Of a DNA stretch of 64,000 nt, positions 1 to 8,935 are shown one piece after another; positions within the stretch are counted from its first letter, which is position 1, and each line of letters starts with the position of its first letter. Made by a program: the position numbers and the translations under genes. The notes under the pieces were generated by a model. It was not told the DNA's origin. It worked only from the letters and a program-made list of their open reading frames with translations, and searched no databases. This DNA comes from an uncultured Bacteroidales bacterium (lineage in GTDB: Bacteria > Bacteroidota > Bacteroidia > Bacteroidales > P3). The DNA is taken from contig CAMVMX010000014.1 of NCBI GenBank assembly GCA_947168665.1, positions 31,650-95,649 of the forward strand, given 5' to 3'.

Positions 1-60
1 TCATCCACAAAGTAAATAGAAACAAAACAGAAACCAACAGGAAATAAAACAGAGACAAAA

Positions 61-1104
61 TTGATTGAAGTCAAGACATACACCAACAGCCAGCTCTCCC
101 AATGGCTTGACGGCGACGGCAAATCGGAACTCAACGAAACCATCATCACCCCGACCCGGGCCCGGGCCATCGCACACAACCCATACGCCAAACCCGACGA
201 CCCCGCAGTAGCGACCGTCGTGGACCACGGCGAAACGGTCGCCTTCACGGCCCTCTTCCCCGACCTCATCGGCGGAGAGCCCTGCTACTGGTTCAGCACC
301 CTCTGGTGCCACCCTGCCCACCAAGGCAAAGGCTATCCCTTAATAGCGATTGGGACACTCATGGAACACTACACTCCAGCCCGTTGCCTGGACTCGTGGG
401 GAGCCGACGAAACCATCGGGATATTCAAATACTTCGGCCACCAAACCTACTTCTTCCCCCAATACAAACACACCCTCGCCACACTCAATCACCCCACACT
501 CAAACAAATCGCATCCTACGGCCTGAAGCGCGGCTGGCAGCCACTCCGCAAGCGCAGAGAACTCGACAAACTGTCCGTGGCCCCGGGCTGCACAATCCAA
601 TACGTCAACCACATCGACTCCGAAACAGCCGGGTTCATCCGCCGCCACTCGGAACACGACCTCCTGCCCCGCCAGGCACAAATGCTTGACTGGATAATGC
701 AATACCCCTTCCAGCACACAGCGCCGCTCCTCGACCGCACCGCATCCACCAACCCGTTCCCCGACTGCGTCTCTACCTACTGGATAAGCGGAGTGAAAGT
801 CATCCAAAACAACAAACTCATAGGCTTCTACATCATCCGGCAAGCCGACAGCGAACTCTCCATCAAATACCTATATTACCCACAAGACCTTGCCGCTGCC
901 ACCTTCGGCACCATTGCCGGACACATCATCCAACTCCAGGCAAAAAGCTTTACCACTCGCAACAAAGAACTGTCTGACTACATCAACCGCCTCGGCATCT
1001 TCAGCAAAGCCACCACCGCAAACATCTCCTACTCCCTCCCGCCGTCGTTCCCCCTTCCCCAAAACGCCATCCCGCAAGGAGGCGACGGCGACGCATTCGT
1101 ATAG
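61..1104 (+). CDS. GNAT-like acyltransferase-related protein of polysaccharide locus
   Basis: A 347-aa protein read from a TTG codon. An in-frame stop lies at 13-15 and no ATG is available until residue 101, so TTG at 61 is the only sensible start. Residues about 50-105 resemble a GNAT N-acetyltransferase core: beta-strands followed by a short Gly-rich turn (HQGKGYPL, near residue 87) where acyl-CoA pyrophosphate would bind. The C-terminal half is not recognised. It lies 30 nt before an acyl carrier protein gene, so acyl-group transfer to a sugar or to a carrier is a plausible job. That is inference from the weak fold match and the neighbourhood. The third codon position is strongly C-rich. 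Confidence 0.55.
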   Translation: MIEVKTYTNSQLSQWLDGDGKSELNETIITPTRARAIAHNPYAKPDDPAVATVVDHGETVAFTALFPDLIGGEPCYWFSTLWCHPAHQGKGYPLIAIGTLMEHYTPARCLDSWGADETIGIFKYFGHQTYFFPQYKHTLATLNHPTLKQIASYGLKRGWQPLRKRRELDKLSVAPGCTIQYVNHIDSETAGFIRRHSEHDLLPRQAQMLDWIMQYPFQHTAPLLDRTASTNPFPDCVSTYWISGVKVIQNNKLIGFYIIRQADSELSIKYLYYPQDLAAATFGTIAGHIIQLQAKSFTTRNKELSDYINRLGIFSKATTANISYSLPPSFPLPQNAIPQGGDGDAFV

Positions 1105-1134
1105 ACACCACAATAACACAAGACAATAAACATC

Positions 1135-1389
1135 ATGAGCAACATCGACCAAAACGAAGTCAGGGAAACCATACAAGCCATATCTCGAAAAGTATTCGCC
1201 GACCCCCAACTGACAATATCGGAGGCCATGGGGGCGACCGACATCCCCGGATGGACCTCCCTGTCGTTCACCCAACTGCTTACGGAAATCGAATCCACAT
1301 ACGGCTTCAAGTTCAAGATCACCGAAATAATCAAAATGCAGAATATCGGGGGCATAATTGAAGCAACCCTCAACCACCTCAACGCCTAA
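1135..1389 (+). CDS. Acyl carrier protein (dedicated, in polysaccharide locus)
   Basis: An 84-aa acidic four-helix protein of acyl carrier size. The segment GWTSLSFTQLLTEIES occupies the place of the usual D-S-L motif at the start of helix II. Its serine (TSL) is the expected phosphopantetheine site, although the usual preceding Asp is replaced by Thr. This is not the fatty-acid synthase AcpP, because no fab genes surround it and the motif diverges. It probably carries an activated acyl or aminoacyl group for a decoration step, together with the CapK-type ligase at 8922 and the acyltransferases nearby. Identity as an ACP is fairly secure; the substrate is unknown. Confidence 0.75.
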   Translation: MSNIDQNEVRETIQAISRKVFADPQLTISEAMGATDIPGWTSLSFTQLLTEIESTYGFKFKITEIIKMQNIGGIIEATLNHLNA

Positions 1390-1482
1390 ACCGGCCAGAC
1401 CCCGAAAGAAGCCTGATGCCACTCCATACAACCCGAGTCTGAACCTGCGCCGACCACCACTCATAATTAAAGAACAACACAA

Positions 1483-2220
1483 TTGAGCTCAATCGTCAAC
1501 AAAATCATCAAACGAGTCCGAAAGGCATACCATTCACTGCTGCTGTCACCCATCGAAGTTTGGGTATTCCATGCAGTCACCCCCACCTTCAACCCAGCCT
1601 TCTGCCTCCCCGAAGACTGGAACTCAACCCTCGACTTCGAAAGAACCGTCAAAAAACTCAAAAAAAAATACACCATAATAAGCCTAGAGGAAGCCTATCA
1701 GAAGCTACGGAAAGATTTGTTCCGATTTAAACGGTACGCCGTATTGACATGCGACGACGGGTTCAAATCCACCCTTGCCATACTCCCTTTCCTGGCATCG
1801 GAGGGGGTTCCTATTACATTGTTTATCAATCCAAAATATCTTGACGGTGTGAGCTTCCGGGGAAACTATACTGCCCACCCGGAATACATAAACGAGTCTG
1901 ATTTAAAAGGCATTGACTCTCCCTTGGTCACAATCGGCATGCATGGCTTTGAGCACATTGATTGCTCAGAACAAAGCGCGGCCGAATTCCGCGACTCCGC
2001 CACTGCTTGTATCAAAACGCTGGAAACGCATCCCCGTTTCGTACCTTTCTTCGCTTACCCGTGGGGCAAGTATAGTGCGGCTACGCAGCAGGTTCTTATG
2101 GAGTTGAACATTACGCCAGTCCTTTGCGACGGGGCTTCCAACTATCGTTACCATAATGGGATAAGTAGAAAATGCATTGAGGCTTCGCGGACAGATCTCG
2201 CACCAGGCGGCTTGGTGTAG
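1483..2220 (+). CDS. Polysaccharide deacetylase (NodB-type), probably frameshifted near C-terminus
   Basis: A 245-aa carbohydrate esterase family 4 protein, starting at TTG (no upstream ATG in frame). The NodB motifs are visible: TCDDG (catalytic Asp and metal Asp), MHGFEH (metal-binding His pair) and FAYPWGKY. It would remove N- or O-acetyl groups from a glycan. The frame ends at 2218-2220 with GGLV-stop. The -1 frame, however, is open from 2181 and reads VWEPFLPNRILPYRKIPID, stopping at 2298-2300 exactly in an ATGA overlap with the next gene's ATG (2297). I infer a single-base indel near 2190-2218, so the functional gene would run to 2300. Confidence 0.8.
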   Translation: MSSIVNKIIKRVRKAYHSLLLSPIEVWVFHAVTPTFNPAFCLPEDWNSTLDFERTVKKLKKKYTIISLEEAYQKLRKDLFRFKRYAVLTCDDGFKSTLAILPFLASEGVPITLFINPKYLDGVSFRGNYTAHPEYINESDLKGIDSPLVTIGMHGFEHIDCSEQSAAEFRDSATACIKTLETHPRFVPFFAYPWGKYSAATQQVLMELNITPVLCDGASNYRYHNGISRKCIEASRTDLAPGGLV

Positions 2221-2296
2221 TATGGGAGCCATTTTTGCCAAACAGAATTTTACCTTATCGCAAAATACCAATCGATACTAAGAGTCACATCAAGTC

Positions 2297-3121
2297 ATGA
2301 AAATATCCATTGTAACAGTTAATCGGAATAACAGTTTGGGGCTTGAGAAGACCCTGCGCAGCGTTGCCACACAAATGCCGGCCGACTTCGAACTGATAGT
2401 AATCGACGGGGCAAGCACCGACCGCAGCGTGGAAGTGATTGAGCACTATGCGGCCGAGATACCGTCGATGAAGTGGATATCCGAGCGGGACACCGGCATA
2501 TACAACGGTATGAACAAAGGCATACGGATGGCGACTGGCGAATACGTTATGATGCTGAACTCAGGCGACTGGCTGACGAAAAACGACATTATGAAGCAGC
2601 TGTGTGCCCAAATAAAGGAGCATGACTGCCCGGAAATTCTTTATGGCACAACCACAAAGATCTGGCCCAATGGCAGGACTCTGCGGAACAAGAGCAGCGA
2701 TGCTTCGTTTACTATGTTCAGTTTTTACCGAGGTACTTTGGACCATGTGGGGACTTGCATCAAACGCGAATTGTTTGACCAGTATGGGTTTTATGACGAG
2801 TCGCTCCGTATCTGTTCCGACTGGGCATGGTTTATGAAAGTTGTGGTGTTCGGACAGATAAAGCCTGTTCATGTGGATGTGGATACAGTTTATTTTGACA
2901 TGACGGGAATCAGTGAAAACAACGGGGAAAACAAGGATCTGATTGAACGTGAGAGACGGCAGATAATCGAGACCACTTTGCCCCCTTTGGTACTTGCCGA
3001 TTACGACTCCTTTGCCGACGACATCGTTTTGATGCGCCGGATTCATAGATACCCTGCGGCTTATAAGCTGGTGCGGACGATAGAAAGGCTACTGTTTAAG
3101 TACGAGAAATGCAGGAAATAA
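2297..3121 (+). CDS. Glycosyltransferase family 2 (WcaA-like)
   Basis: A 274-aa GT-A fold transferase. The N-terminus ISIVTVNRNN begins the nucleotide-binding domain, IVIDGASTDRS is the UDP-sugar-binding loop, and MLNSGDWL takes the place of the metal-binding DxD. The ISERDTGIYNGMNKGI stretch is characteristic of WcaA/EpsE-like enzymes of capsule and exopolysaccharide loci. It would add one sugar to the lipid-linked repeat unit on the cytoplasmic face. The ATG overlaps the probable original stop of the deacetylase (ATGA), and the 3' end overlaps the next gene by 13 nt, so the genes are translationally coupled. Donor and acceptor are unknown. Confidence 0.88.
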   Translation: MKISIVTVNRNNSLGLEKTLRSVATQMPADFELIVIDGASTDRSVEVIEHYAAEIPSMKWISERDTGIYNGMNKGIRMATGEYVMMLNSGDWLTKNDIMKQLCAQIKEHDCPEILYGTTTKIWPNGRTLRNKSSDASFTMFSFYRGTLDHVGTCIKRELFDQYGFYDESLRICSDWAWFMKVVVFGQIKPVHVDVDTVYFDMTGISENNGENKDLIERERRQIIETTLPPLVLADYDSFADDIVLMRRIHRYPAAYKLVRTIERLLFKYEKCRK

Positions 3122-4098
3122 AATATTCTGTTGTTATACCTGTTTACAATAAGCGCAATTATGTGGTTCGCGCAGTTGAGAGTGTGTTGGCCCAGTTGCA
3201 TCGGCTCAATGACAAGGGAATTGGGACGGAGTTGATTGTTGTTGACGACGGCAGCACGGATAATTCCTGCCAGCTGGTGTCGGAAAGGATTGCCGGGTTG
3301 GACAACTGTCAAATCGTGCATCAGGAGAACAGCGGTGTCGCCGCAGCCCGTAACAAAGGAATAGACCTGGCGCGGGGCACATACGTCTGTTTCCTGGATG
3401 CCGACGATTGGTGGGAGCCGACATTTCTTGATGAGATAAATGGTTTGATAGCAGAACTGCCCGATGCGGCTGTTTATGCGTCGGGGTTTTATTTGGTCAA
3501 GAACGGGAGGAAGAGGGTGGCCCCGGTGGGTGTGGATGCGGGTTTTGAAAAGGGATATATAAACTATTGCCTTGTGTATGCCAAAACGCTGTGTATGCCG
3601 GTGACATCCAGTTCTGTGGCAATACGGAGGGAGGCTTTGGTGGAGGCGGGCTGTTTTGATGAACGGCTCACACTGGGCGAGGACTTTGTGTTGTGGATAA
3701 AGCTGGCTCTCGCCCATAAGATAGCCTTCGTCAACAAGCCATTGTCGAACTATTTTCAGGATGTCCCTGTCGGCAAACGTGCCACGAGAAGACTTCACTC
3801 CCCGGAACGGCACATGCTGTGGAATCTTGACTTCCTGTCTGCAGAAGAGAGCAACAATAAGGATTTAAAGTACCTTTTAGACCGATTGCGGTGCGGCGGC
3901 TTAAAAAGATATTATCTCTCCCGCACATACCATGACGCTGCAGTTGCGGAATTGGGAAAGGTGGACTGGAATCACATAGCCGCGCCCGTATACCGCTTTT
4001 ATCATTCACCTCTTTGGCTCCAACGGATTCTATTCTTGATAAAGCAAGCCGGTTCGCGCTGCAAACAAGTTGTTGCAAAGCGTCCGAGATTTAAATAA
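3109..4098 (+). CDS. Glycosyltransferase family 2
   Basis: A 329-aa GT-A glycosyltransferase. It shows YSVVIPVYNKRNYV at the N-terminus, VVDDGSTDNS for the nucleotide sugar, FLDADDWW as the metal-binding DxD-type motif, and GEDFVLWIKLA as the conserved E-D catalytic-base region. The C-terminal 100 residues are basic and probably contact the membrane or acceptor. It overlaps the preceding GT2 by 13 nt, which implies coupled translation. Its base composition is less C-rich than that of the genes after 10 kb. The sugar specificity cannot be told from sequence. Confidence 0.9.
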   Translation: MQEIKYSVVIPVYNKRNYVVRAVESVLAQLHRLNDKGIGTELIVVDDGSTDNSCQLVSERIAGLDNCQIVHQENSGVAAARNKGIDLARGTYVCFLDADDWWEPTFLDEINGLIAELPDAAVYASGFYLVKNGRKRVAPVGVDAGFEKGYINYCLVYAKTLCMPVTSSSVAIRREALVEAGCFDERLTLGEDFVLWIKLALAHKIAFVNKPLSNYFQDVPVGKRATRRLHSPERHMLWNLDFLSAEESNNKDLKYLLDRLRCGGLKRYYLSRTYHDAAVAELGKVDWNHIAAPVYRFYHSPLWLQRILFLIKQAGSRCKQVVAKRPRFK

Positions 4099-4163
4099 AG
4101 TGCCGCACCGCTTAGACTGATATACCATTTCTGAAAACCAACAACATTAAAAGCTTTTTTGCC

Positions 4164-5561
4164 TTGGTACCCTTCTTTCCAAAACAGATTTCATCAAAAG
4201 CAGTAACCATATACCTGTTGTCGCTTGGGGCAGTGAGCCTCATTTTTGTCAAGTATATGTTAGGGCTTGATTTCTTAATTATCGGCATAGTTTGGGTTTT
4301 GCTGTTTTTTGGATTGTCCAGCAGATTCTCACGGAAGTGGGTTGACTATGATGAGAAACGTTTCACCCGAAAGTTATTCATTACAGCGTTACTGTTCCGT
4401 ATTGTTTGGGTGCTGTTCTCCTACATATTCTTTATCATCAAGACTGGGATTCCTTTCGAATTTAGCGCAGCCGACTCATTCGACTATCATGCATGCGCGG
4501 AATGGTACATTGATATTGGTTGGAGCGAAGCCTCCGACAGATTGGCCCTGACGCCCTTAAGCGACAGGGGCTACATAATATACCTGACCGGCCTTTACAG
4601 CATATTTGGTCCTAATATATTGATAACCCGCTTTATTAAGGCAATTTTAAGCGCTTTTAGCTGTGTCCTTATCTATCGGCTGGCCCGCCGCAACGTTGGT
4701 GAGCCGGCTGGCAAGCTGGCGGGCATTTTCTGCTGTTTGATGCCCAATCTTATCATGTATTGCGGTCTGCATCTTAAGGAAACCGAAATGCTGTTCTTGA
4801 CCATCTTTGCGTTGGAGAGGGCCGACGACTTGCTGAGAAGCAAGTCGGTATCGGTTTGGAAAATCATCGTGGTGGTTTTACTTACACTGTCATTGTTCAC
4901 GTTCCGAACGGTGTTGGGTGTCGCGGTGTTGTTCGCTATCCTTACCGCTCTTGTATTTTCCAGCCAATCGGTATTAAGCCGTTGGAACAGGACCATTCTA
5001 ATTTTTTGGGCGGTGGTGGGTCTTCTCGTCATGGCGGGGGGTACAATCACTAACGAGGCTCAGGGCTATTGGGAGAGCCGAGACGAGAATCAGGTTGCCA
5101 AAAGGGAGCATCAGATGTCAAAGGGTGTGTCCTGGGCCAAATATGCCACGGGTGCTGTCATGGCTCCCATCATGTTTGTCCTGCCTTTCCCTACGATGGT
5201 GGATGTCGACCAGCAATATAACCAACAACTAATGCATGGCGGCAATTTTGTCCGCAATTTCTTGGGTGGTTTTGTTCTTCTTACTCTTTTCAGTGCCTTG
5301 TTTGTCAAAAAGAATTGGCGCGACCTGTCTATGATTGGAACATTTGTGGTTACGTATTTGGGAATTATCTGCATGAGTGGATTTGCGAATGCGGAACGAT
5401 TCCTACTTCCCGGCCTGCCGATTCTCCTCACTCTTGCCGCCTACGGTGTAACATTGCTGAACGGGCGCAACTACCAATGGGTGCGTGTTTGGTTCTGGAT
5501 TGTGCCTTTACTGGTGGTTGGGTGGGCTGTGTTCAAACTGGGCTCGCGCGGTATCCTGTAA
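4164..5561 (+). CDS. Polytopic membrane protein, GT-C glycosyltransferase-like
   Basis: A 465-aa integral membrane protein with roughly ten hydrophobic spans. After the second or third span comes AADSFDYHACAEWY, an acidic loop like the catalytic Asp loop of GT-C enzymes (ArnT/PMT/GT39). It is followed by DRGYIIYLTGLYSIFG and a helix-rich region. Such proteins in capsule loci transfer sugars from polyprenyl-phosphate donors on the periplasmic side or act as polymerases; Wzy-like polymerase is the main alternative. The chosen start is TTG at 4164; no ATG exists in frame after a stop at 4113, and ATT at 4146 would also give a plausible N-terminus. No separate Wzx flippase is seen in the window. 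Confidence 0.6.
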   Translation: MVPFFPKQISSKAVTIYLLSLGAVSLIFVKYMLGLDFLIIGIVWVLLFFGLSSRFSRKWVDYDEKRFTRKLFITALLFRIVWVLFSYIFFIIKTGIPFEFSAADSFDYHACAEWYIDIGWSEASDRLALTPLSDRGYIIYLTGLYSIFGPNILITRFIKAILSAFSCVLIYRLARRNVGEPAGKLAGIFCCLMPNLIMYCGLHLKETEMLFLTIFALERADDLLRSKSVSVWKIIVVVLLTLSLFTFRTVLGVAVLFAILTALVFSSQSVLSRWNRTILIFWAVVGLLVMAGGTITNEAQGYWESRDENQVAKREHQMSKGVSWAKYATGAVMAPIMFVLPFPTMVDVDQQYNQQLMHGGNFVRNFLGGFVLLTLFSALFVKKNWRDLSMIGTFVVTYLGIICMSGFANAERFLLPGLPILLTLAAYGVTLLNGRNYQWVRVWFWIVPLLVVGWAVFKLGSRGIL

Positions 5562-5583
5562 CTGAAAGAATGCAGATGCCATT

Positions 5584-6705
5584 ATGACCAACACACAAAA
5601 CAATAGCACTATCTCTCTCAAGAAAATAAAGGTTGCCTTCTATTTTGGAGCGTTAAACCGAGGCGGGGCTGAGACTTTGGCTCTTGATGTGTTATCGCAT
5701 CATAGTTCACTTCCTTTCGAGGCGGTATGTCTTTATCGAAACGAGGGGGTTCTGTCACAACAGATGGCTTCAACGGGAGTTCGGATGGTACGGATTCCCC
5801 GAAAGCGCAGTTGGATTGCTTATCTGTGGCGGTTGAGCCGCGCCATCAAGGCAAATGAGATCGACATCCTCCATGCTCAAACTTCATTGAACGCCATCTT
5901 GGCAATTGTCTGCTCCTGGTTCACTGGTGCCAAAGTGGTAACGACTTTCCATGGCTTTGGCTATGTCAATGCCCCAAAGGCGCTTCGGCGGATTATCTTC
6001 AGAGGGAGCGACCGGATTGTTTTTGTCAGCGAAGGCTTGAAACAGGCTTTTGTGAAAAGGGGGGTCTTTGGCTGCGAAAAAAAGATTATGGTGGTTCCTA
6101 ACGGCGTCAACTTCAGCAAACTCAAATTACGGGAAAACTGTCACCGCATTGATGAGAAAATTGAGATGTGCATGGTAGGCAGTTTCGGCGAAGGCAGGAA
6201 CCACATGCTTGTATGCCGTTTCCTCCATCTGCTGGAACAAGAAGGTGTGGACTTCCACTTCACATTTGTCGGAGCCTCTCGGCCCAAAGAGATGGAGCTT
6301 TATAACCAATGTGTCGACTACTGCAAAAATAATGGGCTGGACGAGAAGGTCACTTTCGCCGGACTGTGCGACAACGTGCCAGACATTCTCGGCACGATGG
6401 ACGCGTTTATATATTCAACCCGCCACGATAGCTTCGGACTGGCAGTAATAGAAGCCATATCGACCGGAGTACCCACCTTTGTCAACGACTGGTGTACAAT
6501 GGTCGAAATCACCCATAATGGCCGATGGGCAACACTCTTCAAGTCCGATGACGAGACATCACTCCTGACAGCATTCAAAGATTTCCTCTCGCACAGGGAA
6601 GAATATCTAACAAAAGCCCGGAAGAACGCAATTGAAGTACGAGAGGCCTACGGCATAGAAAAGCACATCTCTGCCCTTCAAGGAATATATCAAAGCATCG
6701 TATAG
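5584..6705 (+). CDS. Glycosyltransferase family 4 (GT-B fold)
   Basis: A 373-aa retaining GT-B transferase. NRGGAETLALDVL near residue 20 is the glycine-rich acceptor-side loop, TTFHGFG is a conserved N-domain strand, and VVPNGVNFSKL links the two Rossmann domains. DSFGLAVIEAISTGVPTFV near residue 280 is the C-domain E-x7-E-type region that binds the nucleotide sugar. It starts at ATG 22 nt after the membrane protein. It would extend the lipid-linked oligosaccharide in the cytoplasm. The substrate is unknown. Confidence 0.9.
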   Translation: MTNTQNNSTISLKKIKVAFYFGALNRGGAETLALDVLSHHSSLPFEAVCLYRNEGVLSQQMASTGVRMVRIPRKRSWIAYLWRLSRAIKANEIDILHAQTSLNAILAIVCSWFTGAKVVTTFHGFGYVNAPKALRRIIFRGSDRIVFVSEGLKQAFVKRGVFGCEKKIMVVPNGVNFSKLKLRENCHRIDEKIEMCMVGSFGEGRNHMLVCRFLHLLEQEGVDFHFTFVGASRPKEMELYNQCVDYCKNNGLDEKVTFAGLCDNVPDILGTMDAFIYSTRHDSFGLAVIEAISTGVPTFVNDWCTMVEITHNGRWATLFKSDDETSLLTAFKDFLSHREEYLTKARKNAIEVREAYGIEKHISALQGIYQSIV

Positions 6706-6982
6706 CATCAAGATTGAATATTCATTCCGACATCTCAATGTCCAGAAGCACCGACAGAAGATTCAATCTCTCAGCAAGAAGTCATCATCCCCAAAGGGGA
6801 CGAATTGTATTATCAGGCATGCCAAATGGCTGACGGACTATTTGTTGGCTGAAATATACCCCTCCCGCCCAGCAGACGGGGATTTATCGAGGCCGACCAT
6901 GAGCCTGTCTACAAAGTTTACCGACGGGACCCTATTCAAACAATAAAGAAATCAAGCAAAGACTTGGGATATATTAAAAATA
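6706..6982 (+). pseudogene. Possible decayed coding remnant between GT4 and epimerase
   Basis: There are 277 nt without an intact gene in an otherwise tightly packed operon. One reading frame is open except for a single TGA near 6840. It gives protein-like text such as VIIPKGDELYYQACQMADG before the stop and GFIEADHEPVYKVYRRDP after it, running into the 5' end of the next gene. No start codon, domain or family is recognised. It may be the tail of a lost biosynthetic gene. The call is weak. Confidence 0.25.
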
Positions 6983-8005
6983 ATGACATCAACGAAATTA
7001 ACCATCACTGGCGGAGCCGGATTTATCGGATCCAACCTCTGTGAGTATTTTTTAAAAGAGGGTTTCGAAGTCACCTGTCTTGACAACCTCTCAACAGGCT
7101 TCAGACGCAACATTGAACCCTTTCTCACCTTACCCAACTTCCACTTTATCCAAGGGGATATTCGGGACTTGGGAACTTGTCGGAAAGCCGTAGAGGGAAG
7201 CCAAGTTGTGCTGCACCAGGCAGCTTTGGGGAGTGTGCCTCGCAGCATCAACGACCCCATCAACACCAACGCAAACAATATTGACGGATTCCTCAACATG
7301 CTTGTTGCTTCCCGCGATGCAGGGGTCAAGCGTTTTGTCTACGCCGCCAGTTCCTCCACCTATGGCGACAGCGCAGTCCTCCCGAAGCGGGAACACCTTA
7401 TTGGCCGACCTCTATCGCCATACGCCATCACCAAATTCGTCAACGAGCTATACGCAAACGTTTTCTCTTCTCTCTACAACATCGAGACCATCGGGCTGCG
7501 CTACTTCAATGTGTTCGGACGCAGACAGGATCCCAACGGAGCCTATGCCGCAGTCATTCCCCTATGGGTAAAAGCACTTATCAACCACCAGTCACCATTC
7601 ATCAATGGCGACGGTACCTACTCGCGCGACTTCACTTATATTGACAATGTAATTCAAGCCAACCGCTTAGCTGCATTAATCCCAAGCGACGAACTTCATA
7701 CCCGAATGGCTGCCTACAACCAGACGCTTCCGCCCGATGCGCCAAAAGACACCGTGTTCAACGTAGCCTATGGCGGCAACACAACACTCAATGCACTCTT
7801 CGACTGCCTTCGTGGCAATCTCGCCAAATTCGACCCCACCATCATTTCCGTTCAACCCACCTACCGCGACAACCGGCCGGGCGACATACCCCATTCGCAA
7901 GCCTCTATCGACAAAGCACGCCAAGTGCTCAACTATCAGCCTCAATTTGATGCCTTGAGCGGTTTCTCCGAAGCCTGCGAGTGGTATTGGAACAATCTCA
8001 AATAG
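6983..8005 (+). CDS. UDP-N-acetylhexosamine 4-epimerase (WbpP/TviC-like extended SDR)
   Basis: A 340-aa extended short-chain dehydrogenase. The NAD-binding GGAGFIGS motif is at residues 10-17, AASSSTYGD supplies the catalytic Ser/Thr region, and SPYAITK supplies the catalytic Tyr147 and Lys151. The block HQAALGSVPRSINDP and the block YFNVFGRRQDPNGAYAAVIP match the WbpP/TviC/Gne group that interconverts UDP-GlcNAc(A) and UDP-GalNAc(A). It supplies a precursor for the adjoining glycosyltransferases. The stop codon directly abuts the ATG of the next gene. Whether it prefers the uronic-acid or the neutral form is not decidable here. Confidence 0.88.
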   Translation: MTSTKLTITGGAGFIGSNLCEYFLKEGFEVTCLDNLSTGFRRNIEPFLTLPNFHFIQGDIRDLGTCRKAVEGSQVVLHQAALGSVPRSINDPINTNANNIDGFLNMLVASRDAGVKRFVYAASSSTYGDSAVLPKREHLIGRPLSPYAITKFVNELYANVFSSLYNIETIGLRYFNVFGRRQDPNGAYAAVIPLWVKALINHQSPFINGDGTYSRDFTYIDNVIQANRLAALIPSDELHTRMAAYNQTLPPDAPKDTVFNVAYGGNTTLNALFDCLRGNLAKFDPTIISVQPTYRDNRPGDIPHSQASIDKARQVLNYQPQFDALSGFSEACEWYWNNLK

Positions 8006-8935
8006 ATGAAAGTAATCTTTGTTGCAAGCGGCAACAAAAGCGTGGGAACGGTCAGCGCTTTTGTCCAGTCGCAATTCGAGTCCCTCCGCCGGGAGGGGCT
8101 CGACATGGTTCTCTTCCCGGTAAGGGGAAAAGGGTGGAGGTCATACGCCCGTGCAATCAGGGGGCTCAGGAGGGTTGTCCGAAAGGAGCGTCCGGACATC
8201 GTTCATGCCCACTATTCGGTGTGCGGGGTGGTGGCGACTCTTGCAGCCATGTTTACCCCTGCCAAGGTGGTGGTCTCTATATTGGGAAGTTTCCCCCACA
8301 ATGGTTTCAAACTCAGGTGGGTCCGATTTTGCATCAAACATGTGTGGGATGCCACTATCGTCAAGTCGCAGCGCACTGCCGACCAACTTGGAGTCAGCCT
8401 GCCGGTGGTCCCCAATGGCGTCAACCTGAACCAGTTTGTGATTACCCCTCAGCGGGAGGCCCGCGCTGCGTGCGGCTTCGCCGATGGGAAGAAGTACGTA
8501 ATATGGTGTTCCGACCCTTCGCGTGTCGAGAAGCGGTTTTCGTGGGCGCAGGAGGCTGTGAGCAGGCTGCACGACGACTCGGTTTGCCTATACCCGGTCT
8601 ACAATAAGCCTCACGACGAGATGGTGAAGTATTTTTGTGCCGCCGACCTTATGTTGCTCACTTCCGAGTCCGAGGGCTCGCCCAACGTCATCAAAGAAGC
8701 CATGGCCTGCAATTGCCCTATTGTAAGCACCGATGTGGGCGATGTGAGTTGGATTACCCATGGGGTTGACGGGACGTTTGTTGCCCCTTGTGGCGACACG
8801 GAGGGGATTGCCCTCTGCATCCGGCAGGCGTTGCAGCGCGGCGGCCGGACGAATGGCCGCGACAGAATCGTCGAATATGGCTTAACGACCGAAACGATAG
8901 CAAAAAAAATCATGTCTATTTATGAGTCTATATAA
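8006..8935 (+). CDS. Glycosyltransferase family 4 (GT-B fold)
   Basis: A 309-aa GT-B enzyme, somewhat shorter than the usual 360-380 aa because the N-domain is compact. Visible motifs are DIVHAHYSVCG, PVVPNGVNLNQF at the domain junction, and SEGSPNVIKEAMACNCP, the C-terminal nucleotide-sugar site with both glutamates of the E-x7-E signature. The ATG immediately follows the epimerase stop, and the last 14 nt overlap the next gene. This pattern indicates coupled translation of epimerase, GT4 and CapK-type ligase. Confidence 0.88.
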   Translation: MKVIFVASGNKSVGTVSAFVQSQFESLRREGLDMVLFPVRGKGWRSYARAIRGLRRVVRKERPDIVHAHYSVCGVVATLAAMFTPAKVVVSILGSFPHNGFKLRWVRFCIKHVWDATIVKSQRTADQLGVSLPVVPNGVNLNQFVITPQREARAACGFADGKKYVIWCSDPSRVEKRFSWAQEAVSRLHDDSVCLYPVYNKPHDEMVKYFCAADLMLLTSESEGSPNVIKEAMACNCPIVSTDVGDVSWITHGVDGTFVAPCGDTEGIALCIRQALQRGGRTNGRDRIVEYGLTTETIAKKIMSIYESI

